Positions 23,847-32,015 of a stretch of 64,000 nucleotides of DNA are shown here, in pieces. Within the stretch, counting starts at the first letter, position 1; every line of letters starts with the position of its first letter. Source of the DNA: Georgenia_A wangjunii (GTDB lineage: Bacteria; Actinomycetota; Actinomycetes; Actinomycetales; Actinomycetaceae); assembly GCF_036421915.1 (NCBI RefSeq), contig NZ_JAZGOM010000006.1, one strand, 5' to 3'. The position numbers and the translations under genes were made by a program. The notes beneath the pieces are model-generated. The model had not been told where the DNA came from, did not search any database, and saw nothing but the letters and a program-made list of their open reading frames with translations.

Positions 23847-25268
23847 TCAGATCGGGGTCGCGCCCGACTCGAGCAGGTCGGTCACGAGCGCCGAGATGGC
23901 CGACCGCTCGGACCTCGTGAGCGTGACGTGCGCGAAGAGCGGGTGGCCCTTGAGCGTCTCCACGACCGCCGCGACGCCGTCGTGCCGGCCCACCCGCAGG
24001 TTGTCCCGCTGCGCGACGTCGTGCGTGAGCACCACCTTCGAGTTCTGCCCGATGCGGGAGAGCACGGTGAGCAGGACGTTGCGCTCGAGCGACTGCGCCT
24101 CGTCGACGATGACGAACGAGTCGTGGAGGGAGCGCCCGCGGATGTGGGTGAGCGGCAGGACCTCGAGCATCCCGCGGGCCATGACCTCCTCGAGCACCTC
24201 CTGCGCGACGAGCGCCCCGAGCGTGTCGAACACCGCCTGGGCCCACGGGCCCATCTTCTCCGCCTCGCTGCCGGGCAGGTAACCGAGGTCCTGCCCGCCG
24301 ACGGCGTAGAGCGGCCGGAAGACGACGACCTTGCGGTGCTCGCGGCGCTCGAGCACCGCCTCCAGACCCGCGCAGAGAGCGAGCGCCGACTTCCCCGTCC
24401 CCGCCCGCCCCCCGAGGGAGACGATGCCGATCTCGGGGTCGAGGAGGAGGTCGATGGCGATGCGCTGCTCCGCGCTGCGCCCGTGGACCCCGAAGACCTC
24501 CCGGTCACCGCGCACGAGCGCGACGTCGCCGGCCGGCGTGACCCGACCGAGCGCCGACCCGCGCGCCGAGTGGAGGACGACCCCGGTGTGGCACGGGACC
24601 TCTGCGAGGGCGTGGGCCATCTCCAGGCCCGCGGCCTCGACCCGCTCGTCGGTCCACAGCCGGGCCATCTCGCCCTCGGTGAGGTCGGCGGACGTCATCC
24701 CTGTCCACCCGGACTCCACCGCGAGCTGGGCCCGGTACTCCTGCGCCTGGAGGCCGAGCGCCGCGGCCTTGACCCGCATGGGGAGGTCCTTGGAGACGAC
24801 GGCGACGTCGTGCCCCTCCGCGGAGAGGTTCGCCGCGACGGCGAGGATGCGGGAGTCGTTGTCTCCCAGGCGCAGCCCGGAGGGGAGCACGCCCGAGTCG
24901 GAGTGGTTGAGCTCGACCCGCACGGTGCCGCCCTCGAACCCGACGGGCACGGCGGCGTCGAGGCGCCCGTGCTGGAGCCGCAGCTCGTCGAGCAGGCGGA
25001 GCGCGGTGCGGGCGAAGTAGCCGAGCTCGGGGTGGTGGCGCTTGTCCTCGAGCTCGGAGATGACGACGACCGGCAGGACGACGTCGTGCTCCGCGAAGCG
25101 GAGGAGGGCGTGCGGGTCCGAGAGCAGGACCGAGGTGTCCAGCACGTAGGTGAGGCGCTGGGCGAGGGTGTCCCCGCCGTCGGGGCGCTCGTCCTGCCGG
25201 GTGCCCGGCGCGGCTCCCGCGCGGGTGGCCGGAACAGAGGTGTCGGTCCTGTCGGTGGTGGCGGTCAT
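23847..25268 (-). CDS. PIN domain - PhoH ATPase fusion (PhoH2 type)
   Basis: This 473-residue protein joins an N-terminal PIN ribonuclease domain to a PhoH helicase-like ATPase. The PIN acidic residues are in YVLDTSVLL (Asp44), SELEDK (Glu72), LGDNDSR (Asp136 and Asp138) and SKD (Asp161). The PhoH domain has Walker A GRAGTGKS at 287-294, Walker B VIVDEAQ with Asp389-Glu390, and a conserved HIRGRSLHDS segment. Mycobacterial PhoH2 proteins have RNA helicase and RNase activity and pair with a small upstream antitoxin (PhoAT). No such small gene is evident between here and uppS. The ATG at 25268 is followed by about 35 disordered residues. Confidence 0.93.
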   Translation of the reverse strand: MTATTDRTDTSVPATRAGAAPGTRQDERPDGGDTLAQRLTYVLDTSVLLSDPHALLRFAEHDVVLPVVVISELEDKRHHPELGYFARTALRLLDELRLQHGRLDAAVPVGFEGGTVRVELNHSDSGVLPSGLRLGDNDSRILAVAANLSAEGHDVAVVSKDLPMRVKAAALGLQAQEYRAQLAVESGWTGMTSADLTEGEMARLWTDERVEAAGLEMAHALAEVPCHTGVVLHSARGSALGRVTPAGDVALVRGDREVFGVHGRSAEQRIAIDLLLDPEIGIVSLGGRAGTGKSALALCAGLEAVLERREHRKVVVFRPLYAVGGQDLGYLPGSEAEKMGPWAQAVFDTLGALVAQEVLEEVMARGMLEVLPLTHIRGRSLHDSFVIVDEAQSLERNVLLTVLSRIGQNSKVVLTHDVAQRDNLRVGRHDGVAAVVETLKGHPLFAHVTLTRSERSAISALVTDLLESGATPI

Positions 25269-25537
25269 GGTGTGTCGCGGGCTCCCTCCGGCGCATCGGC
25301 GCCGATCAGCAGCGCCCCGCGCGTGGCGGGCACGGCATTGGGGTGGGGGCGGTCGACCGGCCCTGGCGGGGCCGGTGGCCCCTCCCGCACGGAGCTGGAC
25401 GCTCCATAGGCTGGCCTCCCGGATGGACGGCGGGTGTGCCGTCCGTCACACCGCACGCTATGACCGTCACGCCGATCCGTTGCGGCGACACACCCGTGCG
25501 CGGGGAACGGTCATGCCCCGTTCACCTTGGCGTCCGC

Positions 25538-26299
25538 TCAGCGACCGAGGCGACGCTCGCGCAGGGCGTAGTCGCGCAGCGCCCGGAGGAAGTCGATGCG
25601 CCGGAAGTCGGGCCAGTACGTCTCGCAGAAGTAGTACTCGCTGTGCACGCTCTGCCACAGGAGGAAGCCGCCGAGGCGCTGCTCGCCTGAGGTGCGGATG
25701 ACGAGGTCCGGGTCCGGCTGCCCCTTGGTGTAGAGGTGCTCGGTGATGTCCTCGACGCTGAGCACCCGGGCGACGTCCTCGAGGGAGGCCCCCGCCTCGG
25801 CGTGCTGGCGCAGGAGCGAGCGGACGGCGTCGGTGATCTCGTAGCGCCCGCCGTACCCGACGGCGACGTTGACCCACAGGCCGTCGACGTCCGCCGTCCG
25901 CTCGGCCGCGGACTGCAGGCGCGCGGCGATGGGCTCGGGCAGGAGCGAGAGCGCGCCGACGATGCAGACCCGCCAGCGACCGGCCGCCGCGAGGTTGTCG
26001 ACGGCGGTGGCGATGATCTCGAGGAGCTCGGCCACCTCGTCGTCGTCGCGCTTGAGGTTGTCGGTGGAGAACATCCACAGCGTGACGATGTCGACGCCGG
26101 CGTCCTCGGCCCACCCGAGCACCTCGGAGATCTTGTCCGCCCCCCGCCGGTGCCCGTGGGCGGCCGGGTTGCCCAGCGCGCGCGCCCAGCGGCGGTTGCC
26201 GTCGAGGATGACGCCGATGTGGCGCGGCACGCTCATCGTCTCGAGCTGTGCGGACAGTCGACGCTCGTAGAGCCCGTACAGCAGCTTGGGCGAACGCAT
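25538..26299 (-). CDS. uppS: Isoprenyl transferase, cis-prenyl chain (short-chain Z-isoprenyl diphosphate synthase type)
   Basis: This 253-residue cytoplasmic enzyme condenses IPP onto an allylic diphosphate in cis. The catalytic Asp33 lies in HIGVILDGNRRWAR, followed by GHRRGADKISEVLGWAEDAGV, TLWMFSTDNLKR and the C-terminal block PDPDLVIRTSGEQRLGGFLLWQ with SEYYFCETYWPDF. It is divergent from a hemolysin III gene, as Rv1086 is next to Rv1085c in M. tuberculosis, so it probably corresponds to the short-chain (Z)-farnesyl-type synthase rather than the decaprenyl enzyme. Product length cannot be read from sequence alone. It depends on ispH for substrate. Confidence 0.92.
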   Translation of the reverse strand: MRSPKLLYGLYERRLSAQLETMSVPRHIGVILDGNRRWARALGNPAAHGHRRGADKISEVLGWAEDAGVDIVTLWMFSTDNLKRDDDEVAELLEIIATAVDNLAAAGRWRVCIVGALSLLPEPIAARLQSAAERTADVDGLWVNVAVGYGGRYEITDAVRSLLRQHAEAGASLEDVARVLSVEDITEHLYTKGQPDPDLVIRTSGEQRLGGFLLWQSVHSEYYFCETYWPDFRRIDFLRALRDYALRERRLGR

Positions 26300-26466
26300 G
26301 GTGGTGGGGGCGCTCCTGGTTCCTCGACTCCGACGACGTCGGCGCTCACGGTACCGCGTGCGGCTGCGACGACCGGCGGGGGCGTTGGGTCCCCGTGGTT
26401 ACGGTGGAGTAACCTCCGGTGGCGTAGGGAAGCCCCTGCCGGACATGAGCAGGGGAAGGATCCGTG

Positions 26467-27213
26467 GTGGAGCAGTCGCCAGCGCACAGGGAGGTCGACG
26501 CGGTGCCGTCCGAGCGCAAGGGCCGACTCACGCACGCCGCCCGAGCCGTCACGGCGCGCGCCGACGACATCGCGGCGGCCGTCAAGCCGCGCCTGCGCGG
26601 GACGCTCCACGCGGTGACGGCGCCGGTCGCGCTCGTGGCCGGGATCGTCCTCGTCGTCCTGTCCCCGACGACGACGGCGAAGGTGAGCACCGCCGTCTTC
26701 GGCGTCACCGCCGTCCTGCTCTTCGGGTGCAGCGCGATCTACCACCGCGGCAACTGGTCACCGAGGACGACGGCGGTCCTGCGCCGCCTCGACCACTCCA
26801 ACATCTTCCTGCTCATCGCCGGCACGTACACCCCGCTCGCCGCGCTCCTGCTCCCCCGCGGCACGGCGGCCGTCCTCCTCGCTGTCGTCTGGGCCGGCGC
26901 TCTCGCCGGGATCCTCGCCCGCGTGTTCTGGCTGGGCGCGCCGCGCTGGTTCTACGTGCCCGTCTACATCGCTCTCGGCTGGGTGGCGGTGTGGTTCATG
27001 CCCGACTTCTGGAGCCTCGGCTCCCCCGCGATCGTCTGGCTCGTCGCCGCCGGCGGCCTCGCCTACACGCTCGGCGCCGTCGTCTATGCGACGAAGTGGC
27101 CCAACCCCAGCCCCCGCTGGTTCGGGTTCCACGAGATCTTCCACGTGGGCACCGTCATCGGGTACGTGTGCCACTTCGTCGCGGTGGCCATCGCCGCGCT
27201 CACCCTCACCTGA
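26467..27213 (+). CDS. Hemolysin III / PAQR-type membrane protein
   Basis: This protein of about 248 residues has seven predicted membrane segments. The family's zinc-site features are visible: a Ser/His pair in the GCSAIYHRGNW segment after helix 2 and HEIFHVGTVIGYVCHF with two histidines near the C-terminus. YATKWPNPSPRWFGFHEIFH is the typical TrhA/YqfA-like signature. The true cellular role of bacterial hemolysin III proteins is unclear; one member affects membrane energetics. GGAAGGA lies 6 bases before the GTG at 26467; the adjacent GTG at 26464 is also possible. Divergent from uppS. Confidence 0.9.
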   Translation: MEQSPAHREVDAVPSERKGRLTHAARAVTARADDIAAAVKPRLRGTLHAVTAPVALVAGIVLVVLSPTTTAKVSTAVFGVTAVLLFGCSAIYHRGNWSPRTTAVLRRLDHSNIFLLIAGTYTPLAALLLPRGTAAVLLAVVWAGALAGILARVFWLGAPRWFYVPVYIALGWVAVWFMPDFWSLGSPAIVWLVAAGGLAYTLGAVVYATKWPNPSPRWFGFHEIFHVGTVIGYVCHFVAVAIAALTLT

Positions 27214-27290
27214 CGTCGCGCAGCCGTACCCGGGCGGGGATCCGCCCACGGCCATAGCCTCGAGTGGTCGACGACGGAAGGACCACCGCC

Positions 27291-28250
27291 ATGGCTACCC
27301 CCACCTGGACCGCCCAGCCCACCGAGATCCTGCGCCCGGGCCCGGGCTTCGAGCTCGCGACGACGGACCGTCGCGCGACACCCGGGTGGGACGCCGGCAA
27401 GAAGGACGCGAAGGCCTTCATGGCCGAGCGCGGCCAGCTCCTCTCCGAGCTCCAGGAACGCCTCTACGCCCACGGGCGCACCGGCGGCGATCGGTCCGTG
27501 CTCCTGGTCATCCAGGGGCTCGACACGGCCGGCAAGGGCGGGATCGTCCGCCACGTCATCGGGATGGTCGACCCGCAGGGCGTGGCGCTGCGCGCGTTCG
27601 GGGTCCCCACCGCCGAGGAGCGGCGCCACCACTACCTGTGGCGCGTGCGCCGTGAGCTGCCCCGCCCCGGGTACATCGGCGTCTTCGACCGCTCGCACTA
27701 CGAGGACGTCCTCGTCGCCCGCGTGGACGAGCTCGTGCCCGAGTCGGTGTGGTCGCAGCGCTACGCGGAGATCAACCGCTTCGAGGAGAAGGTCGTCGCG
27801 GCGGGGACGACGGTCATCAAGGTGGCCCTCATGCCGTCCTACGACGAGCAGGGCCTGCGGCTCATGGAGCGCCTCGACCGACCGGACAAGCACTGGAAGT
27901 ACAACCCGTCCGACGTCGACACCCGCACGAGGTGGGACGACTACCAGGCTGCCTACGCCGACGTCCTCGCCAGGACATCGACACCGGACGCGCCCTGGCA
28001 CGTCATCCCCGCGGACCGGAAGTGGTACGCCCGCCTCGCGGTGACCGAGCTCCTCACGCGGGCATTGCTCGAGCTCGACCTCGGCTGGCCGAGCGCCACC
28101 TTCGACGTCGCGCACGAGCGCGAGCGGCTCGCCGCGACCATGTCGCCCGAGACCCTCGCCGAGGCGGAGGCCGCACGTGCGGACAACGAGGCGAAGGTCG
28201 CCGAGGACGAGGCCCACTTCGCCGCGGCGAAGGCCGAGGTGCGCGGCTGA
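27291..28250 (+). CDS. Polyphosphate kinase 2 family protein
   Basis: This 319-residue enzyme transfers phosphate between polyphosphate and nucleotides. Walker A GLDTAGKGG is at 76-84, the lid and Walker B region carry YIGVFDRSHYEDVLVARV, and the motif DDYQAAYADVL with WHVIPADRKWYARL completes the PPK2 core. It is a single-domain PPK2, probably class I or III; class is not certain. A C-terminal Ala/Glu-rich helix follows. The ATG at 27291 has GGAAGGA 8 bases upstream, and TAGCCT at 27255-27260 is a likely -10 element. A second polyphosphate enzyme, the Ppx/GppA protein, is at 52670. Confidence 0.94.
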   Translation: MATPTWTAQPTEILRPGPGFELATTDRRATPGWDAGKKDAKAFMAERGQLLSELQERLYAHGRTGGDRSVLLVIQGLDTAGKGGIVRHVIGMVDPQGVALRAFGVPTAEERRHHYLWRVRRELPRPGYIGVFDRSHYEDVLVARVDELVPESVWSQRYAEINRFEEKVVAAGTTVIKVALMPSYDEQGLRLMERLDRPDKHWKYNPSDVDTRTRWDDYQAAYADVLARTSTPDAPWHVIPADRKWYARLAVTELLTRALLELDLGWPSATFDVAHERERLAATMSPETLAEAEAARADNEAKVAEDEAHFAAAKAEVRG

Positions 28251-28254
28251 GCGA

Positions 28255-28271
28255 GCCCGCCGCGGGCGGGC
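28255..28271. terminator. Small hairpin between convergent PPK2 and membrane-protein genes
   Basis: GCCCGCC and GGCGGGC pair around a 3-base loop, 4 bases after the PPK2 stop. No T-run follows. Confidence 0.5.
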
Positions 28272-28283
28272 CCTGCGCCCCGC

Positions 28284-28685
28284 CTACGGCGTCGGCGGGC
28301 GCGGCGCGCTCGGGTAGGGGTCCGTGCCGGTCGCCGAGCCGGCCGGCCGGGTCCCGTCGTCCTCGAGCGGCGGACCGTCCGGGGCGCCGTCGCTGCTCCC
28401 ACCGCGCGCCCGGGCGTCGTCGGCGTCAGACGCAGGCGCCACGTCGATCCCGCGCCGCACGGGCGTCTCGCCGCGTGCCGCGGCGTTGCGGTCCACGGTG
28501 CGCATGTGCTTGGCCATCGACCGGAAGAGCACCCAGGCCGCGAGCGCGAGGACGAAGAACGCGAGGAACCCGCCGATGCCGGGCGTGACGGTGTAGATCG
28601 TCAGCTGCTGGTCCGGCGAGGGGCTCGGGGCCGGCGTCTGCGCCGAGAGCGCGTGGATGAGCGCGGTCACCGCGGGGGACGTCAT
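28284..28685 (-). CDS. Small single-pass membrane protein (Rv1081c-like)
   Basis: This 133-residue protein has one clear membrane helix (about 36-53, IGGFLAFFVLALAAWVLF) followed by a short basic segment RSMAKHMRTVDRNAA and a long disordered acidic/Pro-rich tail. The combination and its position between mca and greA-side genes match Rv1081c of M. tuberculosis. Its function is unknown. The ATG at 28685 overlaps the mca stop (ATGA), so it is coupled to mca. Confidence 0.8.
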   Translation of the reverse strand: MTSPAVTALIHALSAQTPAPSPSPDQQLTIYTVTPGIGGFLAFFVLALAAWVLFRSMAKHMRTVDRNAAARGETPVRRGIDVAPASDADDARARGGSSDGAPDGPPLEDDGTRPAGSATGTDPYPSAPRPPTP

Positions 28686-29560
28686 GGGCGGACCTTCTCA
28701 CGGACACCTGCGAAGAGGTCGTCCTCCGGCGTCGTCGTCTCCACGTGGGAGCGTGCGAGCTCGAACTCCTCGTACGGCCACACCTCGCGCTCGATGTCAC
28801 GCGGGACCATGAAGAAGAACCCGTCGGGGTCGATCTGGGTGGCGTGCGCGCGCAGCGCCTCGTCCCGGCGCTCGAAGTACTCGGCGCAGTGGATCCGGGC
28901 GCTCACGGGCCGCCGGGGAAGCTCCGAGCGCGCGGAGAGCCAGTCGTCGAACGGGGAGACGAGGCCGCGCTCGTGCATCGCGGTGGCGATCGCCTCGAAC
29001 CGGTCGGGCGAGAAACCGACGTCGTAGTAGATCTTCTCCACCCGCCATGGCTCACCGGCCTCGGGGAACTGCTCGGCGTCGGCCGCGGCCTCGAACGCCG
29101 CCATCGAGACGGTGTGGCACATGAGGTGGTCGGGGTGCGGGTAACCGCCGTTCTCGTTGTACGTCGTCATGACGTGCGGACGGAACTCGCGGATCTCCCG
29201 CACGAGCGCACCGACCGTCACCTCGAGCGGCTGCACGGCGAAGCACCCCTCGGGCAGCGGCGGCAGCGGGTCTCCCTCCGGCAGGCCGGAGTCGACGAAC
29301 CCGAGCCACACGTGCTCGATCCCCAGCGCGCGGGCGGCGGCGTCCATCTCGCGCCGGCGGTAGGCCGGCATGTCGTCACGCACCGCGGGGTCGTCCGCGA
29401 GGTGCGGGTTGAGGACGTCACCGCGCTCGCCGCCGGTGCACGAGACGACGCGCACGCGCTCCCCCTCGGCGGCGTAGCGGGCCATGGTGGCGGCCCCCTT
29501 GCTCGACTCGTCGTCCGGGTGCGCGTGCACCGCCATCAGGCGTAGCGGTTGGGTGGTCAC
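28682..29560 (-). CDS. mca: Mycothiol S-conjugate amidase
   Basis: Mca cleaves mycothiol S-conjugates to release mercapturic acids for export, a detoxification step in the cytoplasm. The 292-residue protein is a LmbE-family zinc hydrolase: AVHAHPDDESSKG holds the first zinc ligands His14 and Asp17 with the catalytic Asp16, and GGYPHPDHLMCHTVSMAAF supplies the third His. The C-terminal block CAEYFERRDEALRAHATQIDPDGFFF favours Mca over the related deacetylase MshB. The GTG at 29560 has AGGAGG about 10 bases upstream. Its presence implies that this organism makes mycothiol. Confidence 0.93.
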   Translation of the reverse strand: MTTQPLRLMAVHAHPDDESSKGAATMARYAAEGERVRVVSCTGGERGDVLNPHLADDPAVRDDMPAYRRREMDAAARALGIEHVWLGFVDSGLPEGDPLPPLPEGCFAVQPLEVTVGALVREIREFRPHVMTTYNENGGYPHPDHLMCHTVSMAAFEAAADAEQFPEAGEPWRVEKIYYDVGFSPDRFEAIATAMHERGLVSPFDDWLSARSELPRRPVSARIHCAEYFERRDEALRAHATQIDPDGFFFMVPRDIEREVWPYEEFELARSHVETTTPEDDLFAGVREKVRP

Positions 29561-29670
29561 GTCGCCCGTCCCTCCTCTCGCGCCACCACGGGCGGCGCGC
29601 TGCAGACCGATCATCTCGAGGGACAATGGTCCCTCACGCGCACGAGCATTCCTACCGGGAGGGACGTCCC

Positions 29671-30093
29671 ATGGCCGAGCCGGCGCCGGGTGACGCGCAG
29701 ACCGTGCGCACCGCGCTCGACGACCGCTACGGCCGCGACCCTCGCCGCAGCCGCCGCACCGCGCTCGTCGTCGTCGGCGTGGGCGCCCTCGTCGTCCTCG
29801 CGTTCGTCGTCTTCGCGGCCCTCGCCACGAACGTGCCCGTGCGCACGCAGGACGCCGGGTTCCGCGTCGTCGACGAGGCGAGCGCCGTGGTCACCTTCAC
29901 CGTGAGCAAGTCGCCCGACGTCGTCGCCGACTGCACGGTCGTCGCGCTCAACGAGAACTTCGCCGAGGTGGGCGTCGCCACCGTGCGGGTCGGGCCGGAC
30001 GAGACGTCGGTCGTCACCGTCACGGCGAGCGTGCGCACCATCGAGCCGCCGCGCGGCGCGCGGGTCGACGGGTGCGTCGTCGTCCCGGGCTGA
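29671..30093 (+). CDS. DUF4307 family membrane protein
   Basis: This 140-residue protein has a short cytoplasmic N-terminus with the basic run RYGRDPRRSRRTA, one membrane helix (about 35-55, LVVVGVGALVVLAFVVFAAL) and an extracytoplasmic beta-rich domain (FRVVDEASAVVTFTVSKSPDVVADCTVVALNENFAEVGVATV). This is the DUF4307 layout, as in Rv1083. A good GGGAGGGA site precedes the ATG at 29671. It is divergent from mca and upstream of greA, in the same order as the mycobacterial locus. Function is unknown. Confidence 0.9.
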   Translation: MAEPAPGDAQTVRTALDDRYGRDPRRSRRTALVVVGVGALVVLAFVVFAALATNVPVRTQDAGFRVVDEASAVVTFTVSKSPDVVADCTVVALNENFAEVGVATVRVGPDETSVVTVTASVRTIEPPRGARVDGCVVVPG

Positions 30094-30103
30094 GGCAGGA
30101 CCT

Positions 30104-30112
30104 TGCTACAAT
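30104..30112 (+). promoter_or_regulatory. Extended -10 promoter of greA
   Basis: TGCTACAAT matches an extended -10 (TGN plus TACAAT). Transcription from here would give a leader of about 120 bases before the GTG at 30241. The leader contains the palindrome CCGCTCCGGAGCGG, so it may be structured. Confidence 0.55.
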
Positions 30113-30240
30113 CAAGCACTTACGCCGCTCCGGAGCGGTGCGCGACGGAGCGGGCGCCCCGGGTGAGCGATCATGCACACCCCCATGGCCCCGCGCCGTC
30201 ACGACGGCCCCGGGGCTGACCAGCTTATGAGGAGGTAGAC

Positions 30241-30726
30241 GTGGCCGAGACGAGCACAACCTGGCTCACCCAGGACGCGTACGACCGTCTGAAGGCCGAG
30301 CTTGACCACCTGACTGGGCCTGGACGGACCGAGATCACCGAGCGCATCGAAGCCGCGCGTTCCGAGGGAGACCTCAAGGAGAACGGCGGCTACCACGCCG
30401 CGCGCGAGGAGCAGGGCAAGGCGGAGGCACGGATCGTCCAGCTGAGCGAGCTGCTGCGCAAGGCGCACGTCGGCGAGACGCCGGCGGACGACGGCATCGT
30501 CGAGCCCGGCATGGTCGTCACGGCCATCGTCGCCGGGACGAAGGAGACGTTCCTCCTCGGCTCGCGCGAGGGAGCGAAGGACCTCGACATCGACGTCTTC
30601 TCCGAGAGCTCGCCCATGGGTGCCTCCCTGCTCGGCCACAAGGCCGGCGACACGGTCTCCTACAAGGCCCCGAACGGCATGACGATCGAGGTCGAGATCG
30701 AGAAGGTCAAGCCCTTCCACAGCTGA
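30241..30726 (+). CDS. greA: Transcription elongation factor GreA
   Basis: GreA binds the secondary channel of RNA polymerase and stimulates cleavage of backtracked transcripts. The 161-residue protein has an N-terminal coiled coil (about 1-78, with the tip acidic residues in RSEGDLKENGGYHAAREEQ) and a C-terminal FKBP-like globular domain (IVAGTKETFLLGS to the end). The start GTG at 30241 has AGGAGG upstream at a good distance. A long-stem terminator follows directly. Confidence 0.96.
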   Translation: MAETSTTWLTQDAYDRLKAELDHLTGPGRTEITERIEAARSEGDLKENGGYHAAREEQGKAEARIVQLSELLRKAHVGETPADDGIVEPGMVVTAIVAGTKETFLLGSREGAKDLDIDVFSESSPMGASLLGHKAGDTVSYKAPNGMTIEVEIEKVKPFHS

Positions 30727-30734
30727 CCCGCGCA

Positions 30735-30785
30735 CGTACGCACGCGAGGGGCGCTCCCGCCGGGGGCGCCCCTCGCGTGCGTACG
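30735..30785. terminator. Bidirectional terminator between greA and ilvA
   Basis: A perfect 20-base inverted repeat (30735-30754 and 30766-30785) encloses an 11-base loop. It starts 9 bases after the greA stop and ends 4 bases before the ilvA stop. Both genes converge on it. No T-run is present, as is usual in this GC range. Confidence 0.85.
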
Positions 30786-30788
30786 GGC

Positions 30789-32015
30789 TCAGCCGCCGTG
30801 CCTCGTGGTCGAGACGCCGTAGCCCTTCGCGCGCAGGGCCGCGACCACCTCGACGCAGTGCGCCGTCCCCTTCGTCTCGAGCTCGACGGCGATCTCGACC
30901 TCGCTCACCCGCAGCGCGTCGGCCGTGCGCGTGTGCTCGACCGCGACGACGTTCCCCCCGGTCTCCGCGAGTGCCGCGAGCAGCGCGGCGAGCGAGCCGG
31001 GGTGGTCCTGGACGCGCACGCGCATCCTCAGGTAGCGCCCCGCTGCCGCGAGCCCGTACCGGAGCGCGCGCAGGAGCACGAGCGGGTCGACGTTCCCGCC
31101 GGAGAGCACGACGACGACGGGCGCCTCGAAGGCGGTCGGGGCGTCGAGCAGCGCGGCCACGCCGACGGCGCCCGCGGGCTCGACGGTGAGCTTGGCGCGC
31201 TCCGTGAGCATGAGGAGGGCGCGCGCGATCTGCTCCTCCGAGACCGTGCAGATCTCGTCGACGTGGTCCTGCACGAGGGGGAACGGGACGTCCCCCGGCA
31301 GGCCGACGGCGATGCCGTCCGCCATCGTGCTCATCGCGTCGAGGGCGACGGGGCGGCCCGCGGCGAGCGAGCCCGGGAAGGCTGCCGCCCCCTCGGCCTG
31401 GACCCCGACGACGCGCGCCGCCGAGCCGGACTCGTGCACCGCCGCCGCCACCCCGGCGAGCAGCCCACCGCCGCCGGCGGGGACGAGGATCGTGCGGGCA
31501 TCGGGGACCTGCTCGAGGATCTCCAGACCGATCGTCCCCTGGCCCGCGACGACGTCGGCGTGGTCGAACGGGTGGATGAGGATGCGCCCGCTCTCCTCGG
31601 CGTGCACCTGGGCCGCGCGGAGTGCCGCGGCGAGGCCACCGTCGTGCTGGCGCACCGTCGCGCCGTACGCGCGGGTCGCGTCGAGCTTGGGCAGCGCGGC
31701 GTCCCGCGGCATGTGGATGACGGCGGAGATGCCGAGCATCTGCGCCGCCAGGGCGACACCCTGCGCGTGGTTGCCGGCACTGGCGGCGACGACACCGCAC
31801 GCCCGTTCCGCGGGGCTGAGCCGGGACAGGCGCACGTACGCCCCGCGCAGCTTGAACGACCCGGTGCGCTGGAGGTTCTCGCACTTGAGCCACACCGGGC
31901 CCCCCACGGCCTGCGCCAGGCTCGTGCTCCGTTCCACCGGGGTGCGCCACGTGACGCCCTCGAGGAGCCGCGCCGCGGCGCGGATGGCCACGAGGTCGAC
32001 GGGCACCGGGGTCAT
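30789..32015 (-). CDS. ilvA: Threonine ammonia-lyase (threonine deaminase)
   Basis: This PLP enzyme converts threonine to 2-oxobutanoate, the first step towards isoleucine, or a catabolic variant. The 408-residue protein has the PLP lysine Lys55 in RTGSFKLRGAY, SAGNHAQGVALAAQ, the glycine loop VPAGGGGLLAGVA and a C-terminal ACT domain (about 330-408, with RVRVQDHPGSLAALLAALAETGGNVVAVEHTR). A single ACT domain and this length resemble the catabolic/short type rather than the long IlvA with two regulatory domains. The ATG overlaps the stop of the upstream transporter gene by 4 bases. Confidence 0.94.
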   Translation of the reverse strand: MTPVPVDLVAIRAAARLLEGVTWRTPVERSTSLAQAVGGPVWLKCENLQRTGSFKLRGAYVRLSRLSPAERACGVVAASAGNHAQGVALAAQMLGISAVIHMPRDAALPKLDATRAYGATVRQHDGGLAAALRAAQVHAEESGRILIHPFDHADVVAGQGTIGLEILEQVPDARTILVPAGGGGLLAGVAAAVHESGSAARVVGVQAEGAAAFPGSLAAGRPVALDAMSTMADGIAVGLPGDVPFPLVQDHVDEICTVSEEQIARALLMLTERAKLTVEPAGAVGVAALLDAPTAFEAPVVVVLSGGNVDPLVLLRALRYGLAAAGRYLRMRVRVQDHPGSLAALLAALAETGGNVVAVEHTRTADALRVSEVEIAVELETKGTAHCVEVVAALRAKGYGVSTTRHGG

